Positions 17,689 to 27,057 of a stretch of 64,000 nucleotides of DNA are shown here, in pieces. Made by a program: the position numbers and the translations under genes. Below the pieces are notes generated by a model. The model was given only the letters and a program-made list of their open reading frames with translations, was not told the DNA's origin and searched no databases. The stretch is taken from NCBI RefSeq assembly GCF_000497755.1, contig NZ_AYOD01000035.1:248001-312000 (forward strand), in the 5' to 3' direction. The DNA comes from Aliihoeflea sp. 2WW. Its GTDB lineage: Bacteria; Pseudomonadota; Alphaproteobacteria; Rhizobiales; Rhizobiaceae. Every line of letters starts with the position of its first letter. Position 1 is the stretch's first letter.

Positions 17689-18420
17689 TCAAATCGCCCA
17701 GCCGCCGTCGATCAGGTGGATCGCGCCGGTCGTATAGCTTGCCGCCGACAGATAGACGACGAGATCGGCGATCTCCTCAGCCGTTCCGATGCGTCCGATC
17801 GGCTGGCGCGCGATGAAGGCCGTGCGCGCCGCCTCGTAGTCGCCCTGCGCCCTCAGCCTTTCGTGCAGCGAGGGGCTGTCCACCGTTCCCGGACAGATCG
17901 CGTTGCAGCGGATGCCTCGCGCCACATAGTCGGCCGCGACCGATTTCGTCAGGCCGATCACCGCCGCCTTGGAAGCGCTGTAGAGGCACCGGTTGGGCAC
18001 GCCCTTCACGCTCGAAGCGACCGACGCCATGTTGATGATGCAGCCGTCGCGGCGCTCCAGCATGCTCGGCAGCACCGCCTTGATCATGCGGACCTGCGCC
18101 TTGACGTTGAGCGCGAAGGCGAAGTCGAATTCGTCTTCCGTGCAATCGAGAACCGTGCCGGCATGGACCACGCCGGCGCAGTTGAACAGGATGTCGACTT
18201 GGCCGATCTCACCGGCCAGCGCCGTGATGGCGTCCGGGTCGAGCACGTCCAGCCGACGCGCGGTAGTTCGCGGCACGCCGTCGAACGATGCGAGCCCCTC
18301 GGGATTGATGTCGGTGGCGACGACCGTCGCGCCGGCCCGCGCCAGAGCAAGTGCGCTTGCATGGCCGATGCCCTGCCCGGCGGCCGTCACCAGCGCCGTT
18401 CGACCCGTCAGATCGATCAT
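17689..18420 (-). CDS. SDR, probable 2-keto-3-deoxy-L-fuconate/rhamnonate dehydrogenase
   Basis: A 243-residue SDR with the unusual cofactor motif TAAGQGIGHASALALA and ATDIN after the second beta strand. These features are shared with 2-keto-3-deoxy-L-fuconate and -rhamnonate 4-dehydrogenases and with the related BDH2 group. The active-site segment is CLYSASKAAVIGLTKSVAAD, followed by RCNAICPGTVDSPSLHERL. It would oxidise C4 of a 2-keto-3-deoxy acid with NAD, feeding the FAH-family hydrolase downstream. AGGAGGGGAGG precedes the ATG at 18420. An operator copy lies 63 bases upstream. Confidence 0.82.
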   Translation of the reverse strand: MIDLTGRTALVTAAGQGIGHASALALARAGATVVATDINPEGLASFDGVPRTTARRLDVLDPDAITALAGEIGQVDILFNCAGVVHAGTVLDCTEDEFDFAFALNVKAQVRMIKAVLPSMLERRDGCIINMASVASSVKGVPNRCLYSASKAAVIGLTKSVAADYVARGIRCNAICPGTVDSPSLHERLRAQGDYEAARTAFIARQPIGRIGTAEEIADLVVYLSAASYTTGAIHLIDGGWAI

Positions 18421-18482
18421 CGTGACCTCCCCTCCTGCTTTCCACCCTCGTAACATCGCAAGGAGGCGATGGAAACCGATTA

Positions 18483-18498
18483 TTGGCAGCGCTGCCAA
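18483..18498. promoter_or_regulatory. LacI-family operator, copy 3, 16-bp perfect palindrome
   Basis: TTGGCAGCGCTGCCAA lies between the SDR-hydrolase pair (minus) and the DgcN-like gene (plus). It shares the 14-bp core with the sites at 7197 and 11393. It is 63 bases from the SDR start and 113 bases from the DgcN-like start, so it may act on one or both. Confidence 0.85.
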
Positions 18499-18610
18499 GG
18501 TGAGCAACGCCGGCCATGACATGTCTGGCCCTAAAGCCGATCCGGTCTCGCCCTTGAGGCCTGCCCGGTGAGATGCGACAACGAGCCTGTCGCGAACCCC
18601 GAGGCCTGCA

Positions 18611-19609
18611 ATGCTCAAGACCCCCTATCTCCTTTTCCTGGGCGACGCGCCCGATCCACTGGCAGCCAAGGTCGCCAATGGCATCAAGGACTGGCGTCCC
18701 GACCTCTCGGTCGGCCAGTTCCGCATGGACGGCTGCAAGGCCGATCTCGGGCTGACGGACATGACGATTTCCGAGGCGAAGGCCGCGGGCGCGAAGACAC
18801 TCGTCATCGGCGCGGCCAATCGCGGCGGTGTCATCTCCAAAAGCTGGATCGCGGTGATGAAGGAAGCGATCGAGGCCGGCATGGATGTCGCGTCCGGCCT
18901 GCACGATCTTCTTGCCGAAGTGCCCGAACTTGTCGAAGCCGCCGAGCGCCACGGCACGAAGCTGATCGACGTGCGCATTCCGACCGTCGACTATCCGATC
19001 GCCAACGGCGTCAAGCGCACCGGCAAGCGGTGCCTCGCCGTCGGCACGGATTGCTCGGTCGGCAAGATGTACACGGCGCTCGCGATGGAAAAGGTCATGC
19101 GCGAACGCGGCCTCAAGGCGACCTTCCGCGCCACAGGCCAGACCGGCATCCTGATCACCGGCGAAGGCGTGCCGCTCGACGCGGTGATCGCCGATTTCAT
19201 GGCCGGGTCGGTCGAGTGGCTGACGCCCGACAACGATGCCGACCACTGGGATCTGATCGAGGGACAGGGCAGCCTGTTTCACGCTTCCTATTCGGGCGTG
19301 ACGCTGGCGCTGATCCATGGCGGCCAGCCCGATGCGCTGGTGCTCTGCCACGAGCCGACGCGCGATCACATGCGCGGCCTGCCTGGCTACAAGCTGCCGT
19401 CGCTGGAGGCGCTGCGCGATCTCGCGCTGACCATGGCGAAGATGGTCAATCCCGGCTGCAAGGTGGTCGGCATCTCGATCAACACTGCGGCGATGTCGGA
19501 GGCCGACGCCCGCGCCTATCTCGCCGAAGTCGAAGCGCGACTGGGCCTGCCGGCCGTCGATCCGTTCCGCGACGGGGCGGAACGGCTTGTCGAGGCGCTG
19601 GAGGGGTAG
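18611..19609 (+). CDS. DUF1611 / DgcN-like protein (putative D-amino-acid N-acetyltransferase)
   Basis: A 332-residue two-domain protein: a Rossmann-like N-terminal part (LVIGAANRGGVISKSW) and a P-loop-like C-terminal part (AVGTDCSVGKMYTALAMEK). Other conserved stretches are RATGQTGILITGEGVPLDAV, EGQGSLFHASYSGVTLALIHG and LCHEPTRDHMRG. Members named DgcN have been reported to act in D-glutamate catabolism together with DgcA, an enolase-family epimerase. No such partner is present in this window, so the specific role here is open. It is divergent from the SDR-hydrolase pair across an operator copy. Confidence 0.75.
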   Translation: MLKTPYLLFLGDAPDPLAAKVANGIKDWRPDLSVGQFRMDGCKADLGLTDMTISEAKAAGAKTLVIGAANRGGVISKSWIAVMKEAIEAGMDVASGLHDLLAEVPELVEAAERHGTKLIDVRIPTVDYPIANGVKRTGKRCLAVGTDCSVGKMYTALAMEKVMRERGLKATFRATGQTGILITGEGVPLDAVIADFMAGSVEWLTPDNDADHWDLIEGQGSLFHASYSGVTLALIHGGQPDALVLCHEPTRDHMRGLPGYKLPSLEALRDLALTMAKMVNPGCKVVGISINTAAMSEADARAYLAEVEARLGLPAVDPFRDGAERLVEALEG

Positions 19610-19909
19610 TTACCCGTCGTAGCCTTCCATGATGGTCATCTCGGCATCCGCCACTTCCTGGCGGATCGCCTTGGCGGCTTGGTACTCAGCCGAATTGTAG
19701 CAGTCGAGCGCGTCCTTGATCGAGGCGAACTCGATGACAACGTTGCGGCTGCGACCCTTGCCCTCCATGGCGTGGTAGGTGCCGCCGCGCGCCAAAAACT
19801 TCGCGCCATAGCGCTCGAAGGCCGGCTTGGCGGTCGACACGTAATCCTTGTAGCGCTCGGGATCGCGGACATCGACATGTGCGATCCAGTAACCCTTGGC
19901 CATGTTCAT
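19610..19909 (-). CDS. DUF1330 domain protein
   Basis: A 99-residue protein covering the whole DUF1330 (ferredoxin-like dimeric alpha-beta barrel) domain. It starts [20 protein letters not shown] and contains [20 protein letters not shown] and [13 protein letters not shown]. The molecular function is unknown for the family. Its start overlaps the pyrF stop by 4 bases (ATGA), which makes it the last gene of the minus-strand string FMN reductase - pyrF - DUF1330. Confidence 0.85.
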   Translation of the reverse strand: MNMAKGYWIAHVDVRDPERYKDYVSTAKPAFERYGAKFLARGGTYHAMEGKGRSRNVVIEFASIKDALDCYNSAEYQAAKAIRQEVADAEMTIMEGYDG

Positions 19910-20607
19910 CTCCCTTGGATGGTCTTCATTTCATCGAGAATGGCGATCGCCGCGGCGCGGCGGTCGGATGCGGCGATGATGGGACGCGCGACGACCAGAT
20001 GGCTCGCACCCGCGCGCAAGGCGTCGGCGGGCGTCACGACACGCTTCTGGTCTCCATGGTCGGCGCCGGCCGGGCGGATGCCGGGCGTGACGACCGCCAT
20101 CGAAGGGCCGACGATACTGCGCACCCGCGCGGCTTCCGCAGCCGAACAGACGATGCCGCCCATGCCTGCGTCACGCGCCTGCTCGGCGCGTCGGGCGACC
20201 AGCGTCTCCGGGTCGTCGCGATAGCCGGCGTCCATGAGATCGGCGGCGTCCATCGAGGTCAGGACCGTCACGCCGAGAAGGGTGAGGTCGCTGCCGCGCG
20301 CGGCGGCCACCGCCGCGCGCATTGCCTTTGGGTAGGCATGCAACGTCAGCATGGTCACGCCCATCCTGACGATGTTCTCGACACCTTTCTCGACCGTGTG
20401 GTCGATGTCGAGCAGCTTCATGTCGAGGAAAACCTGTTTCCCTTCAGCGGCGAGGTCGCGGGCAAATTCCAGCCCCCCGGCGAAGACGAGCTGGTAGCCG
20501 ATCTTGTAGAAGCCCACGATCCCATCGAGATCGCGCACAATCCGCTCGGCGTCAGCGATCGTCGGCACGTCGAGACCGACGATGAGGCGGTTGTCGGTTG
20601 TCGTCAT
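19906..20607 (-). CDS. pyrF: Orotidine 5'-phosphate decarboxylase
   Basis: A 233-residue TIM-barrel OMP decarboxylase, last step of UMP synthesis. [18 protein letters not shown] begins strand 1. The catalytic Lys/Asp array is in [20 protein letters not shown], the phosphate-binding end is [17 protein letters not shown], and [12 protein letters not shown] closes the barrel. It has 4-base overlaps with the genes on both sides. The arrangement near pmtA, dnaJ and dnaK is the one found in rhizobia. Confidence 0.96.
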   Translation of the reverse strand: MTTTDNRLIVGLDVPTIADAERIVRDLDGIVGFYKIGYQLVFAGGLEFARDLAAEGKQVFLDMKLLDIDHTVEKGVENIVRMGVTMLTLHAYPKAMRAAVAAARGSDLTLLGVTVLTSMDAADLMDAGYRDDPETLVARRAEQARDAGMGGIVCSAAEAARVRSIVGPSMAVVTPGIRPAGADHGDQKRVVTPADALRAGASHLVVARPIIAASDRRAAAIAILDEMKTIQGR

Positions 20608-21197
20608 CTCATCCTCGGTGAAAGCAGGCGCGCGCGGTCGATCAAGGTGCGGCAGACGTTTTCCATGGCCTTGCGCGTGCGCTCGTCCTTGAAGCGGCCA
20701 TGTTCGTCGAACGCCTCGCCCGCCCGCGCGACGGAGCATTGCGGCGTGACGATCTCGACGCCGCAATTCATCAGGACGGCGCGCAGATGGTAGAGCCCGC
20801 GAATGCCGGCAAAATTGCCGTCCGACGACGAGCAGAGCCCCGCCACCTTGCCCGCGTAAGGCTTGAACGGCTTGCCATTGTCGGCATGGACGCGGCTGAC
20901 CCAGTCGATTGCATTCTTAAGCAGAGGCGGGATCGAGGAGTTGTATTCGGGGCTCGCGATCAGCAGCCCGTCATGCGCCGCGATCTGGCGCGCGAGCCGA
21001 AGCGCATTTTCAGGGACGCCGTGCTCGCGCTCGAGATCCTGGTCGACGATCGGCATCGGGTAGTCGGCGAGCGAGATGCGGGTGACGTCGGCGCCTTGCG
21101 CGCCGAGTTCGGATTGCGCCACGTCGGCCGTCTGGCCGCTATAGGCGCCGGTTCGGATCGACCCTGCAAAGACAAGGATGCGTGGTGCTGCCTGCAT
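20604..21197 (-). CDS. NAD(P)H-dependent FMN reductase family protein
   Basis: A 197-residue flavodoxin-fold protein. The phosphate-binding loop is [16 protein letters not shown] and the flavin-contact loop is [43 protein letters not shown] also fits NADPH-dependent FMN/quinone/chromate reductases (PF03358). It probably makes reduced flavin or performs two-electron quinone reduction in the cytosol. It is the first gene of the string ending in DUF1330 and overlaps pyrF by 4 bases. Confidence 0.87.
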   Translation of the reverse strand: MQAAPRILVFAGSIRTGAYSGQTADVAQSELGAQGADVTRISLADYPMPIVDQDLEREHGVPENALRLARQIAAHDGLLIASPEYNSSIPPLLKNAIDWVSRVHADNGKPFKPYAGKVAGLCSSSDGNFAGIRGLYHLRAVLMNCGVEIVTPQCSVARAGEAFDEHGRFKDERTRKAMENVCRTLIDRARLLSPRMR

Positions 21198-21254
21198 GAA
21201 CCCTCTTAATCGCTGCCAACGCGATTACCGGGGCGCGCCGCGTCTGTCAAAGTG

Positions 21255-21851
21255 TCAGACCAAGGGACGTCGATAGAGCCAGAGCTGGGTCGGAGGGAAA
21301 TTGCGCATGACGAAATCGAGATGTTCGACGACGTAGTCGCCTTTACCAGCCGGCACCGGCGACATCGGCCCGTAGGTGAGCTGAACGACGGGGCGGCTGG
21401 GCGGTACGCGGCGCAACAGGTCCTCGACATAGGCGACGCGCTTGTCGACGGAAAAGTTGAGCAGCGGCACACCGGACACGATGGCGTCGAACTGAAGGCC
21501 GCTCTTGTCGCCGAGCGTCGCATCAAGATCGAAGGCGTCGCCCTTGATGACGTTCACCTGCGGGAACTGCTCGTTGAGATGTTCGACGAAATCGGCCGAA
21601 TGCTCGATCGAATAGAGGTCTTGCGGCGAAACGCCCCGCTCCAGGATCGCCTTGGTGATGACGCCGGTGCCGGGTCCGAGTTCGAGAACGGGCAGGCCTG
21701 ATTCGGGGTTGATGACCGAGGCCATGCGCCGCGCGGTGACGGAACTGGTCGGAAGCATGGCGCCGACGGCGCGCGGCTGGTCGATCCAGCCCTTGAGGAA
21801 CTTCAGTTCTTCGTCGAAATGGCGCGTCAGCTTCTGCAGCCCGGTCTTCAT
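21255..21851 (-). CDS. pmtA: Class I SAM methyltransferase, phospholipid N-methyltransferase PmtA type
   Basis: A 198-residue methyltransferase with the SAM motif LELGPGTGVITKAILERG near residue 57 and the post-I acid in YSIEHSADFVEHL. FDAIVSGVPLLNFS and LTYGPMSPVP match the Sinorhizobium/Agrobacterium PmtA group, which methylates phosphatidylethanolamine to phosphatidylcholine at the membrane. Length (about 200) and position beside dnaJ-dnaK agree with rhizobial pmtA. A broader SAM methyltransferase role remains possible. Confidence 0.8.
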   Translation of the reverse strand: MKTGLQKLTRHFDEELKFLKGWIDQPRAVGAMLPTSSVTARRMASVINPESGLPVLELGPGTGVITKAILERGVSPQDLYSIEHSADFVEHLNEQFPQVNVIKGDAFDLDATLGDKSGLQFDAIVSGVPLLNFSVDKRVAYVEDLLRRVPPSRPVVQLTYGPMSPVPAGKGDYVVEHLDFVMRNFPPTQLWLYRRPLV

Positions 21852-21961
21852 CGCGGCGTCGTCCCTCCATTTGGCAGTGGCGGGAGACTACAGGCTAAGC
21901 GTGACCGAACAAGGACAAACATGTCGCTCACACGGGATCGTGTGTCGCAATTGCGCTCAGC

Positions 21962-23089
21962 CTAGTTGCCGAACGATTCGAAGAAATCCTTCATACGCGA
22001 GAAAAAGCCGGAGGATTGCGGGCTGTTCGCGGTCGAGGAAAGCTCCTCGAACTCCTCCAGCAATTCGCGCTGGCGCTTGGAAAGGCTCTGCGGCGTCTCG
22101 ACCGCGACCTGAATGTAGAGATCGCCGACCTGGTTCTGGCGCAGGATCGGCATTCCCTTGCCCTTCATGCGGAACTGGCGGCCATGCTGGGTGCCCTCGG
22201 GCACCTTGACCCGCGTCTGCGTGCCATCGAGCGTCGCGACCTCGAACGCGCCGCCGAGCGCAGCCGTCGTCATCGAGATCGGAACCTTGCAGTAAAGATC
22301 CGCGCCGTCGCGCTGGAAGAACTCGTGCGGCTTCAGAGACAGGAAGATGTAGAGGTCGCCGGACGGCCCGCCACGCAGCCCGGCCTCGCCCTCGCCGGCA
22401 AGGCGAATGCGGGTGCCATCCTCGATGCCCGAAGGGATGTTGACCGAGAGCGCACGCTCCTCGGTGACGCGGCCCTGGCCGGCACATTTGCGGCACGGGT
22501 CCTGAATGGTCTGGCCGCGTCCCTGGCATTGCGGGCAGGTCCGTTCTACGGAAAAGAAACCGCCCGTCTGCGCCCGAACCCGGCCCGCGCCGCCGCACAT
22601 CGAGCAGGTGACGGGCTGCGTCCCCGGCCGTGCGCCGGAGCCCGCGCATTCGTCGCAGGCCATGGAGGACGGCACCCTGATCTGGGCGGTCTTCCCGGCG
22701 AAGGCTTCCTCGAGCGTGACTTCCATATTGTAGCGCAGATCGGCGCCGCGATTGTTGGCGCCGCCGCGTCGGCGGCCGCCCATCATCTCTCCGAAGATGT
22801 CCTCGAAGATATCGGCGAAACCGCCGGCCTGACCGAAGCCCGCTCCGCCACCGCCGAACCCGCCCTGTTCGAACGCGGCATGACCGAAGCGATCATAGGC
22901 CGCACGCTTCTGCGGGTCCTTCAGCGCTTCATAGGCTTCGTTGATGTCCTTGAACTTCTTCTCCGCCTCGTGGTCGCCGGGATTGCGGTCGGGGTGATAC
23001 TGCATGGCCAGCTTGCGAAAGGCGACCTTCAATTCCTTCTCGTCAGCGCCCTTCTGCACTCCGAGGGTCTCGTAATAGTCGGCCTTCAT
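21962..23089 (-). CDS. dnaJ: Chaperone protein DnaJ
   Basis: A 375-residue type I Hsp40: a J domain with HPD ([11 protein letters not shown]), then a Gly/Phe-rich linker ([16 protein letters not shown]). The zinc centre has four motifs [24 protein letters not shown] and CRKCAGQG. The C-terminal substrate domains end in FFESFGN. It stimulates DnaK and delivers unfolded clients. I chose ATG 23089 because AGGG sits 6 bases before it; an ATG two codons upstream (23095) is possible. A terminator lies between dnaK and this gene. Confidence 0.96.
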   Translation of the reverse strand: MKADYYETLGVQKGADEKELKVAFRKLAMQYHPDRNPGDHEAEKKFKDINEAYEALKDPQKRAAYDRFGHAAFEQGGFGGGGAGFGQAGGFADIFEDIFGEMMGGRRRGGANNRGADLRYNMEVTLEEAFAGKTAQIRVPSSMACDECAGSGARPGTQPVTCSMCGGAGRVRAQTGGFFSVERTCPQCQGRGQTIQDPCRKCAGQGRVTEERALSVNIPSGIEDGTRIRLAGEGEAGLRGGPSGDLYIFLSLKPHEFFQRDGADLYCKVPISMTTAALGGAFEVATLDGTQTRVKVPEGTQHGRQFRMKGKGMPILRQNQVGDLYIQVAVETPQSLSKRQRELLEEFEELSSTANSPQSSGFFSRMKDFFESFGN

Positions 23090-23253
23090 GGTCATCCCTG
23101 GTTCAGTCTCACGATTGGGCGAAGGAATGGCGCATCCGCTTCGAGCCGAAGCGCGGCGCCTAGCTGCCCGATTTAGGAAGCCTGCGGCCGGTATGCCATA
23201 GGCGGCGCCGTTCTCCATGCGCATTTCAGCAACAGCGCGCAGCTAAAAACGAA

Positions 23254-23278
23254 GAAACCCGGCGCACGGCCGGGTTTC
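23254..23278 (-). terminator. Rho-independent terminator downstream of dnaK
   Basis: The minus-strand transcript forms a 10-bp stem (GAAACCCGGC / GCCGGGTTTC) with a 5-base loop, followed by TTCGTTTTTA. It lies 21 bases after the dnaK stop and before dnaJ, so dnaJ must rely on read-through or its own promoter. Confidence 0.87.
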
Positions 23279-23298
23279 CGCTTCGTCGGCCGATCAGG

Positions 23299-25218
23299 TC
23301 AGGCCGACTTCTTCTTGTCGTCGTTCTCGTCGATTTCCTCGAAGTCGGCGTCGACCACGTCCTCGCCACTCTTCTGGGCATCGGCCTTGGCATCGGCTTC
23401 AGCGGCTTCCGCCTGGCTGGCCTCGTACATGGCCTGTCCGAGCTTCATCGAGACTTCCGCCAGATGATTGGTCTTGGCGGTGATCGCCTCGGCATCGTCG
23501 CCTTCGGTCGCGCTGCGCAAATCCGCAATCGCATCCTCGATCGCCTTGCGATCCTCGGCAGAGACCTTGTCGCCATAATCCTTCAGCGACTTCTCGGACG
23601 AGTGCAGCAGGCTTTCGGCCTGGTTCTTCGCTTCGACGGCAGCACGGCGCTTCTTGTCCGTGTCGGCATTGGCCTCGGCGTCCTTGACCATATTCTCGAT
23701 GTCGGCGTCGGACAGACCGCCAGAAGCCTGGATGCGGATCTGGTGCTCCTTGCCGGTGCCCTTGTCCTTGGCCGAGACGTTGACGATGCCATTGGCGTCG
23801 ATGTCGAACGCGACCTCGATCTGCGGCACGCCACGCGGTGCGGGCGGAATGCCGACGAGATCGAACTGGCCGAGCGCCTTGTTGTCGGCGGCCATCTCGC
23901 GCTCACCCTGGAAGACGCGGATCGTCACGGCCGACTGGTTGTCCTCGGCCGTCGAGAAGGTCTGCGCCTTCTTGGTCGGGATCGTCGTGTTGCGTTCGAT
24001 CAGGCGCGTGAACACGCCGCCCAGCGTCTCGATGCCGAGCGACAGCGGGGTCACGTCGAGCAGCAGCACGTCCTTGACGTCGCCCTGCAGGACACCCGCC
24101 TGGATCGCCGCGCCCATGGCAACCACTTCGTCCGGGTTGACGCCCTTGTGAGGCTCCTTGCCGAAGAACTGCTTCACGACCTCATGCACCTTGGGCATGC
24201 GGGTCATGCCGCCGACGAGGACGACCTCGTCGATCTCGCCCGCATTGAGCCCGGCATCCTTGAGCGCCGCCTTGCAGGGGCCGACGGTGCGCTGCACCAG
24301 ATCGTCGACGAGGCTCTCGAACTTGGCGCGCGTGAGCTTCATCGTCAGGTGCTTCGGACCGGTCTGGTCTGCGGTGATGAAGGGCAAATTGATCTCGGTC
24401 TGCGCGGACGAGGACAGCTCGATCTTGGCCTTTTCGGCCGCTTCCTTCAGGCGCTGCAGGGCCAGCTTGTCGCCCTTCAGGTCGATGCCCTGTTCCTTCT
24501 TGAACTCCGCCGCAAGGTATTCGACGAGGCGCATGTCGAAATCCTCGCCGCCGAGGAAGGTGTCGCCATTGGTCGACTTCACCTCGAAGACGCCGTCGCC
24601 GATCTCGAGAATCGAGATGTCGAACGTGCCGCCGCCGAGATCGTAGACGGCGATGGTCTTGCCGTCCTTCTTGTCGAGGCCGTAGGCGAGCGCGGCCGCG
24701 GTCGGCTCGTTGATGATGCGCAGGACTTCGAGGCCGGCGATCTTGCCGGCATCCTTGGTCGCCTGGCGCTGGGCGTCGTTGAAATAGGCCGGAACGGTGA
24801 TGACGGCCTTCTCGACCTTCTCGCCGAGATAGGATTCGGCCGTTTCCTTCATCTTCTGAAGGATCATCGCGGAAATCTGCGAGGGGGAGTAATCGGTGTC
24901 GCCCGCCTTGACCCAGGCGTCGCCATTGGCGGCCTTGACGATCTTGTAGGGCACCATGCCCTTGTCCTTCTGCGTCGTCGGGTCGTCGAAGGTGCGGCCG
25001 ATGAGGCGCTTGATCGCAAAAAGGGTGTTCTCGGGGTTCGTGACCGCCTGGCGCTTGGCCGGCTGGCCGACGAGGCGCTCGCCGTCACCGGTGAACGCGA
25101 CGATGGAGGGCGTCGTGCGCGCGCCTTCTGCGTTCTCGATCACCTTCGCGTCCTTGCCGTCCATGACGGCGACGCAGGAATTGGTCGTTCCAAGGTCGAT
25201 ACCGATTACTTTAGCCAT
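23299..25218 (-). CDS. dnaK: Chaperone protein DnaK (Hsp70)
   Basis: A 639-residue Hsp70. The ATPase domain starts [20 protein letters not shown] and includes [34 protein letters not shown] and [16 protein letters not shown]. The interdomain linker is in [18 protein letters not shown], and a helical lid with an acidic tail ending [13 protein letters not shown] completes it. Length is standard. It is separated from dnaJ by about 200 bases containing a terminator, and a heat-shock-type promoter candidate lies upstream at 25345-25374. Confidence 0.98.
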   Translation of the reverse strand: MAKVIGIDLGTTNSCVAVMDGKDAKVIENAEGARTTPSIVAFTGDGERLVGQPAKRQAVTNPENTLFAIKRLIGRTFDDPTTQKDKGMVPYKIVKAANGDAWVKAGDTDYSPSQISAMILQKMKETAESYLGEKVEKAVITVPAYFNDAQRQATKDAGKIAGLEVLRIINEPTAAALAYGLDKKDGKTIAVYDLGGGTFDISILEIGDGVFEVKSTNGDTFLGGEDFDMRLVEYLAAEFKKEQGIDLKGDKLALQRLKEAAEKAKIELSSSAQTEINLPFITADQTGPKHLTMKLTRAKFESLVDDLVQRTVGPCKAALKDAGLNAGEIDEVVLVGGMTRMPKVHEVVKQFFGKEPHKGVNPDEVVAMGAAIQAGVLQGDVKDVLLLDVTPLSLGIETLGGVFTRLIERNTTIPTKKAQTFSTAEDNQSAVTIRVFQGEREMAADNKALGQFDLVGIPPAPRGVPQIEVAFDIDANGIVNVSAKDKGTGKEHQIRIQASGGLSDADIENMVKDAEANADTDKKRRAAVEAKNQAESLLHSSEKSLKDYGDKVSAEDRKAIEDAIADLRSATEGDDAEAITAKTNHLAEVSMKLGQAMYEASQAEAAEADAKADAQKSGEDVVDADFEEIDENDDKKKSA

Positions 25219-25344
25219 TTTCTTTCTTCTCTCCGCTTAAGCAGGCCGTCTGGACCCAATGCGAGGCGTTCCGGACGACGGCCCCTGTTCGTTGGAAAAT
25301 GCCGCGCCCGAACCTTTGCGAAGGCCCGGTGCGACCGTGCGGCG

Positions 25345-25374
25345 TATATAAGAAGGGGTCATTTTTGGCGCAAG
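25345..25374 (-). promoter_or_regulatory. Candidate RpoH (sigma-32) promoter of dnaK
   Basis: On the minus strand CTTGCG at about 25374 is followed, 12-13 bases on, by CCCCTTCTTATATA. This resembles the CTTG ... CCCCAT-type heat-shock promoters of alphaproteobacteria. It lies about 130 bases before the dnaK start. No other strong match was seen in this gap. Confidence 0.5.
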
Positions 25375-25413
25375 TGACGCCGACCGGCGATTTTCGATAC
25401 AGCGAGATGATCC

Positions 25414-26400
25414 TCAGACTTTCGACCAGCCATCCGCTTTGCCGGCCTCGAATACGGCGTCGATCACCTTTTGATTGCAGACCGACTCCTCCAGCGCGAA
25501 CACCTGGCCGGCGCCGCCGGATGCGACCCGCGCGAACTCCTCGACCTCGAGCCGATATTGGCGGGTGCCGGGAAAGCGGAAGACGCGTGCCTCCACGCGG
25601 CGCTGGTCGTGCAGCTCGATCCGGTGGTGATCGAAATCGCCGGCATTGAACGGCGCCTGGACCTGTATGAAGCCGTCCTCGCCGTGGAACACCATCTCCT
25701 GGCGCAATGCCATCTGCGTCGAACAGTAGAAGGACAGGTCGAACGTGCCGAAATCGGCGGTGACGTTCGCATAGATGTCGGTGCCGAAATCGCCGTCGCG
25801 CTCGACCGTCGCGCGCACGCGAAGCGGCTCGGTGCCGGTCGCGATCCGCGTCGTGACGACGGGATAGACACCGATGTCGAGGAGCGCGCCGCCGCCGAGT
25901 TCGGGCTGGTTGCGCATGTTGCCCGGGTCGCGGTTGAAGTAGGAGAACGCGCCCTGGACGTGCCGCAGCCGTCCGATGGCGCCCGCCGCGATCAGATCGC
26001 GGACCTTCATCCATTGCGGGTGGTAGAACACCATGAAGGCTTCTGAGACGACGACTGAATTGCGGTCCCGCGCGTCGATCACCTGCTGGATATCGCTCGC
26101 CCGCAGCGCCAGCGGCTTTTCAACCAGCACATGCTTTCCGGCATCGGCCGCCCTGATCGCCCATTCCAAGTGATCGGACGTCGGCAGCGGGATGTAGACG
26201 CCATCCACCGTGTCGGAGGCGAGCAGCGCTTCGTATGAACCGAAGGCGTGCGGGGCGCTAAACCTTTGCGCGAGGGCGCATGCGCGCGCCTCGTCGCGGC
26301 TGGCGATGGCAGCCAGAACACCGTTTTCGGATTCGAGAATGGCTGGGATCACGTGATCGCGCGCGATCTTTGCCGTCGACAGGACGCCCCAGCGAAACAT
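25414..26400 (-). CDS. Gfo/Idh/MocA family oxidoreductase
   Basis: A 328-residue NAD(P)-dependent dehydrogenase. It begins [20 protein letters not shown] and has [20 protein letters not shown] and the catalytic-lysine segment HVLVEKPLA. The C-terminal beta-sheet domain carries [10 protein letters not shown]. Members oxidise sugars, trans-dihydrodiols or inositols; the AKIARDHV start and ALLDIGVY motif resemble the dihydrodiol / xylose dehydrogenase subgroup. It is upstream of dnaK on the same strand but has its own gap, so the two are probably independent. Substrate unknown. Confidence 0.88.
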   Translation of the reverse strand: MFRWGVLSTAKIARDHVIPAILESENGVLAAIASRDEARACALAQRFSAPHAFGSYEALLASDTVDGVYIPLPTSDHLEWAIRAADAGKHVLVEKPLALRASDIQQVIDARDRNSVVVSEAFMVFYHPQWMKVRDLIAAGAIGRLRHVQGAFSYFNRDPGNMRNQPELGGGALLDIGVYPVVTTRIATGTEPLRVRATVERDGDFGTDIYANVTADFGTFDLSFYCSTQMALRQEMVFHGEDGFIQVQAPFNAGDFDHHRIELHDQRRVEARVFRFPGTRQYRLEVEEFARVASGGAGQVFALEESVCNQKVIDAVFEAGKADGWSKV

Positions 26401-26472
26401 CGCATTCTCCTTTGCAGTCGGGAATAGACGCGAGCGCCTTTCGTTACCCTTCCGTTAACGGAGTGGGTCCTC

Positions 26473-27057
26473 ATGCGAAACCGAAAAACGCTCGCGCTTG
26501 CCGCGCTGGCCGCAATGCTTTTCCCGTTCAGTCCCGCAGCGGCGAACCCTGCCTATCATGCCCGTGCCGCCGTCTCGGCGCTCGATATTCCGATTGCCAA
26601 GCGTCGGCCAACGGCTGACAGGACCTGTCTCGCCCAGGCCATCTATCACGAGGCACGCGGCGAAAGCGTCGCCGGCCAGATCGCGGTCGCCCAGGTCATC
26701 ATCAACCGTGTGAAGAGCCGCGCCTATCCCGATACGGTCTGCGGCGTCGTCTACCAGAACAGGCACCGGCGCAATGCCTGCCAGTTCTCGTTTGCGTGCG
26801 ACGGCATCTCGGATCGTCCGCGCGAGAGCGCGACCTACGCGCAGTCGAAACAACTCGCCGGCGAGATCCTTTGCGGCTCGGATTGCACCGCGACGCGCAA
26901 ACTGGTCCGCATGGCCACACTGACGGGCGCCGTCGCGCGCGCCACCCATTATCATGCGACCAGCGTGATGCCCTCCTGGGGCGCCCGCAAGACACGTCTG
27001 ACCACGATCGGCCGCCACATCTTCTACACCAGCCGACGCGTCACCAGGACGATGTGA
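26473..27057 (+). CDS. Cell wall hydrolase, SleB-type (Hydrolase_2 family)
   Basis: A 194-residue secreted protein. Residues 1-24 form a Sec signal peptide (LAALAAMLFPFSPAAANP). The hydrolase domain follows with CLAQAIYHEARGESVAGQIA, whose glutamate is the expected catalytic residue, then VAQVIINRVKSRAYPDTVCG and CQFSFACDG. SleB-type proteins cut peptidoglycan as amidases or lytic transglycosylases. The enzyme probably acts in the periplasm during wall remodelling. It ends one base before the pheT stop, convergent. Confidence 0.88.
   Translation: MRNRKTLALAALAAMLFPFSPAAANPAYHARAAVSALDIPIAKRRPTADRTCLAQAIYHEARGESVAGQIAVAQVIINRVKSRAYPDTVCGVVYQNRHRRNACQFSFACDGISDRPRESATYAQSKQLAGEILCGSDCTATRKLVRMATLTGAVARATHYHATSVMPSWGARKTRLTTIGRHIFYTSRRVTRTM

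Noticed and set aside
23464-25377. 637-residue open frame antisense to dnaK
   Set aside because: dnaK is unmistakable on the other strand and this frame has Leu/Asp/Gly-biased composition with no motif; shadow.
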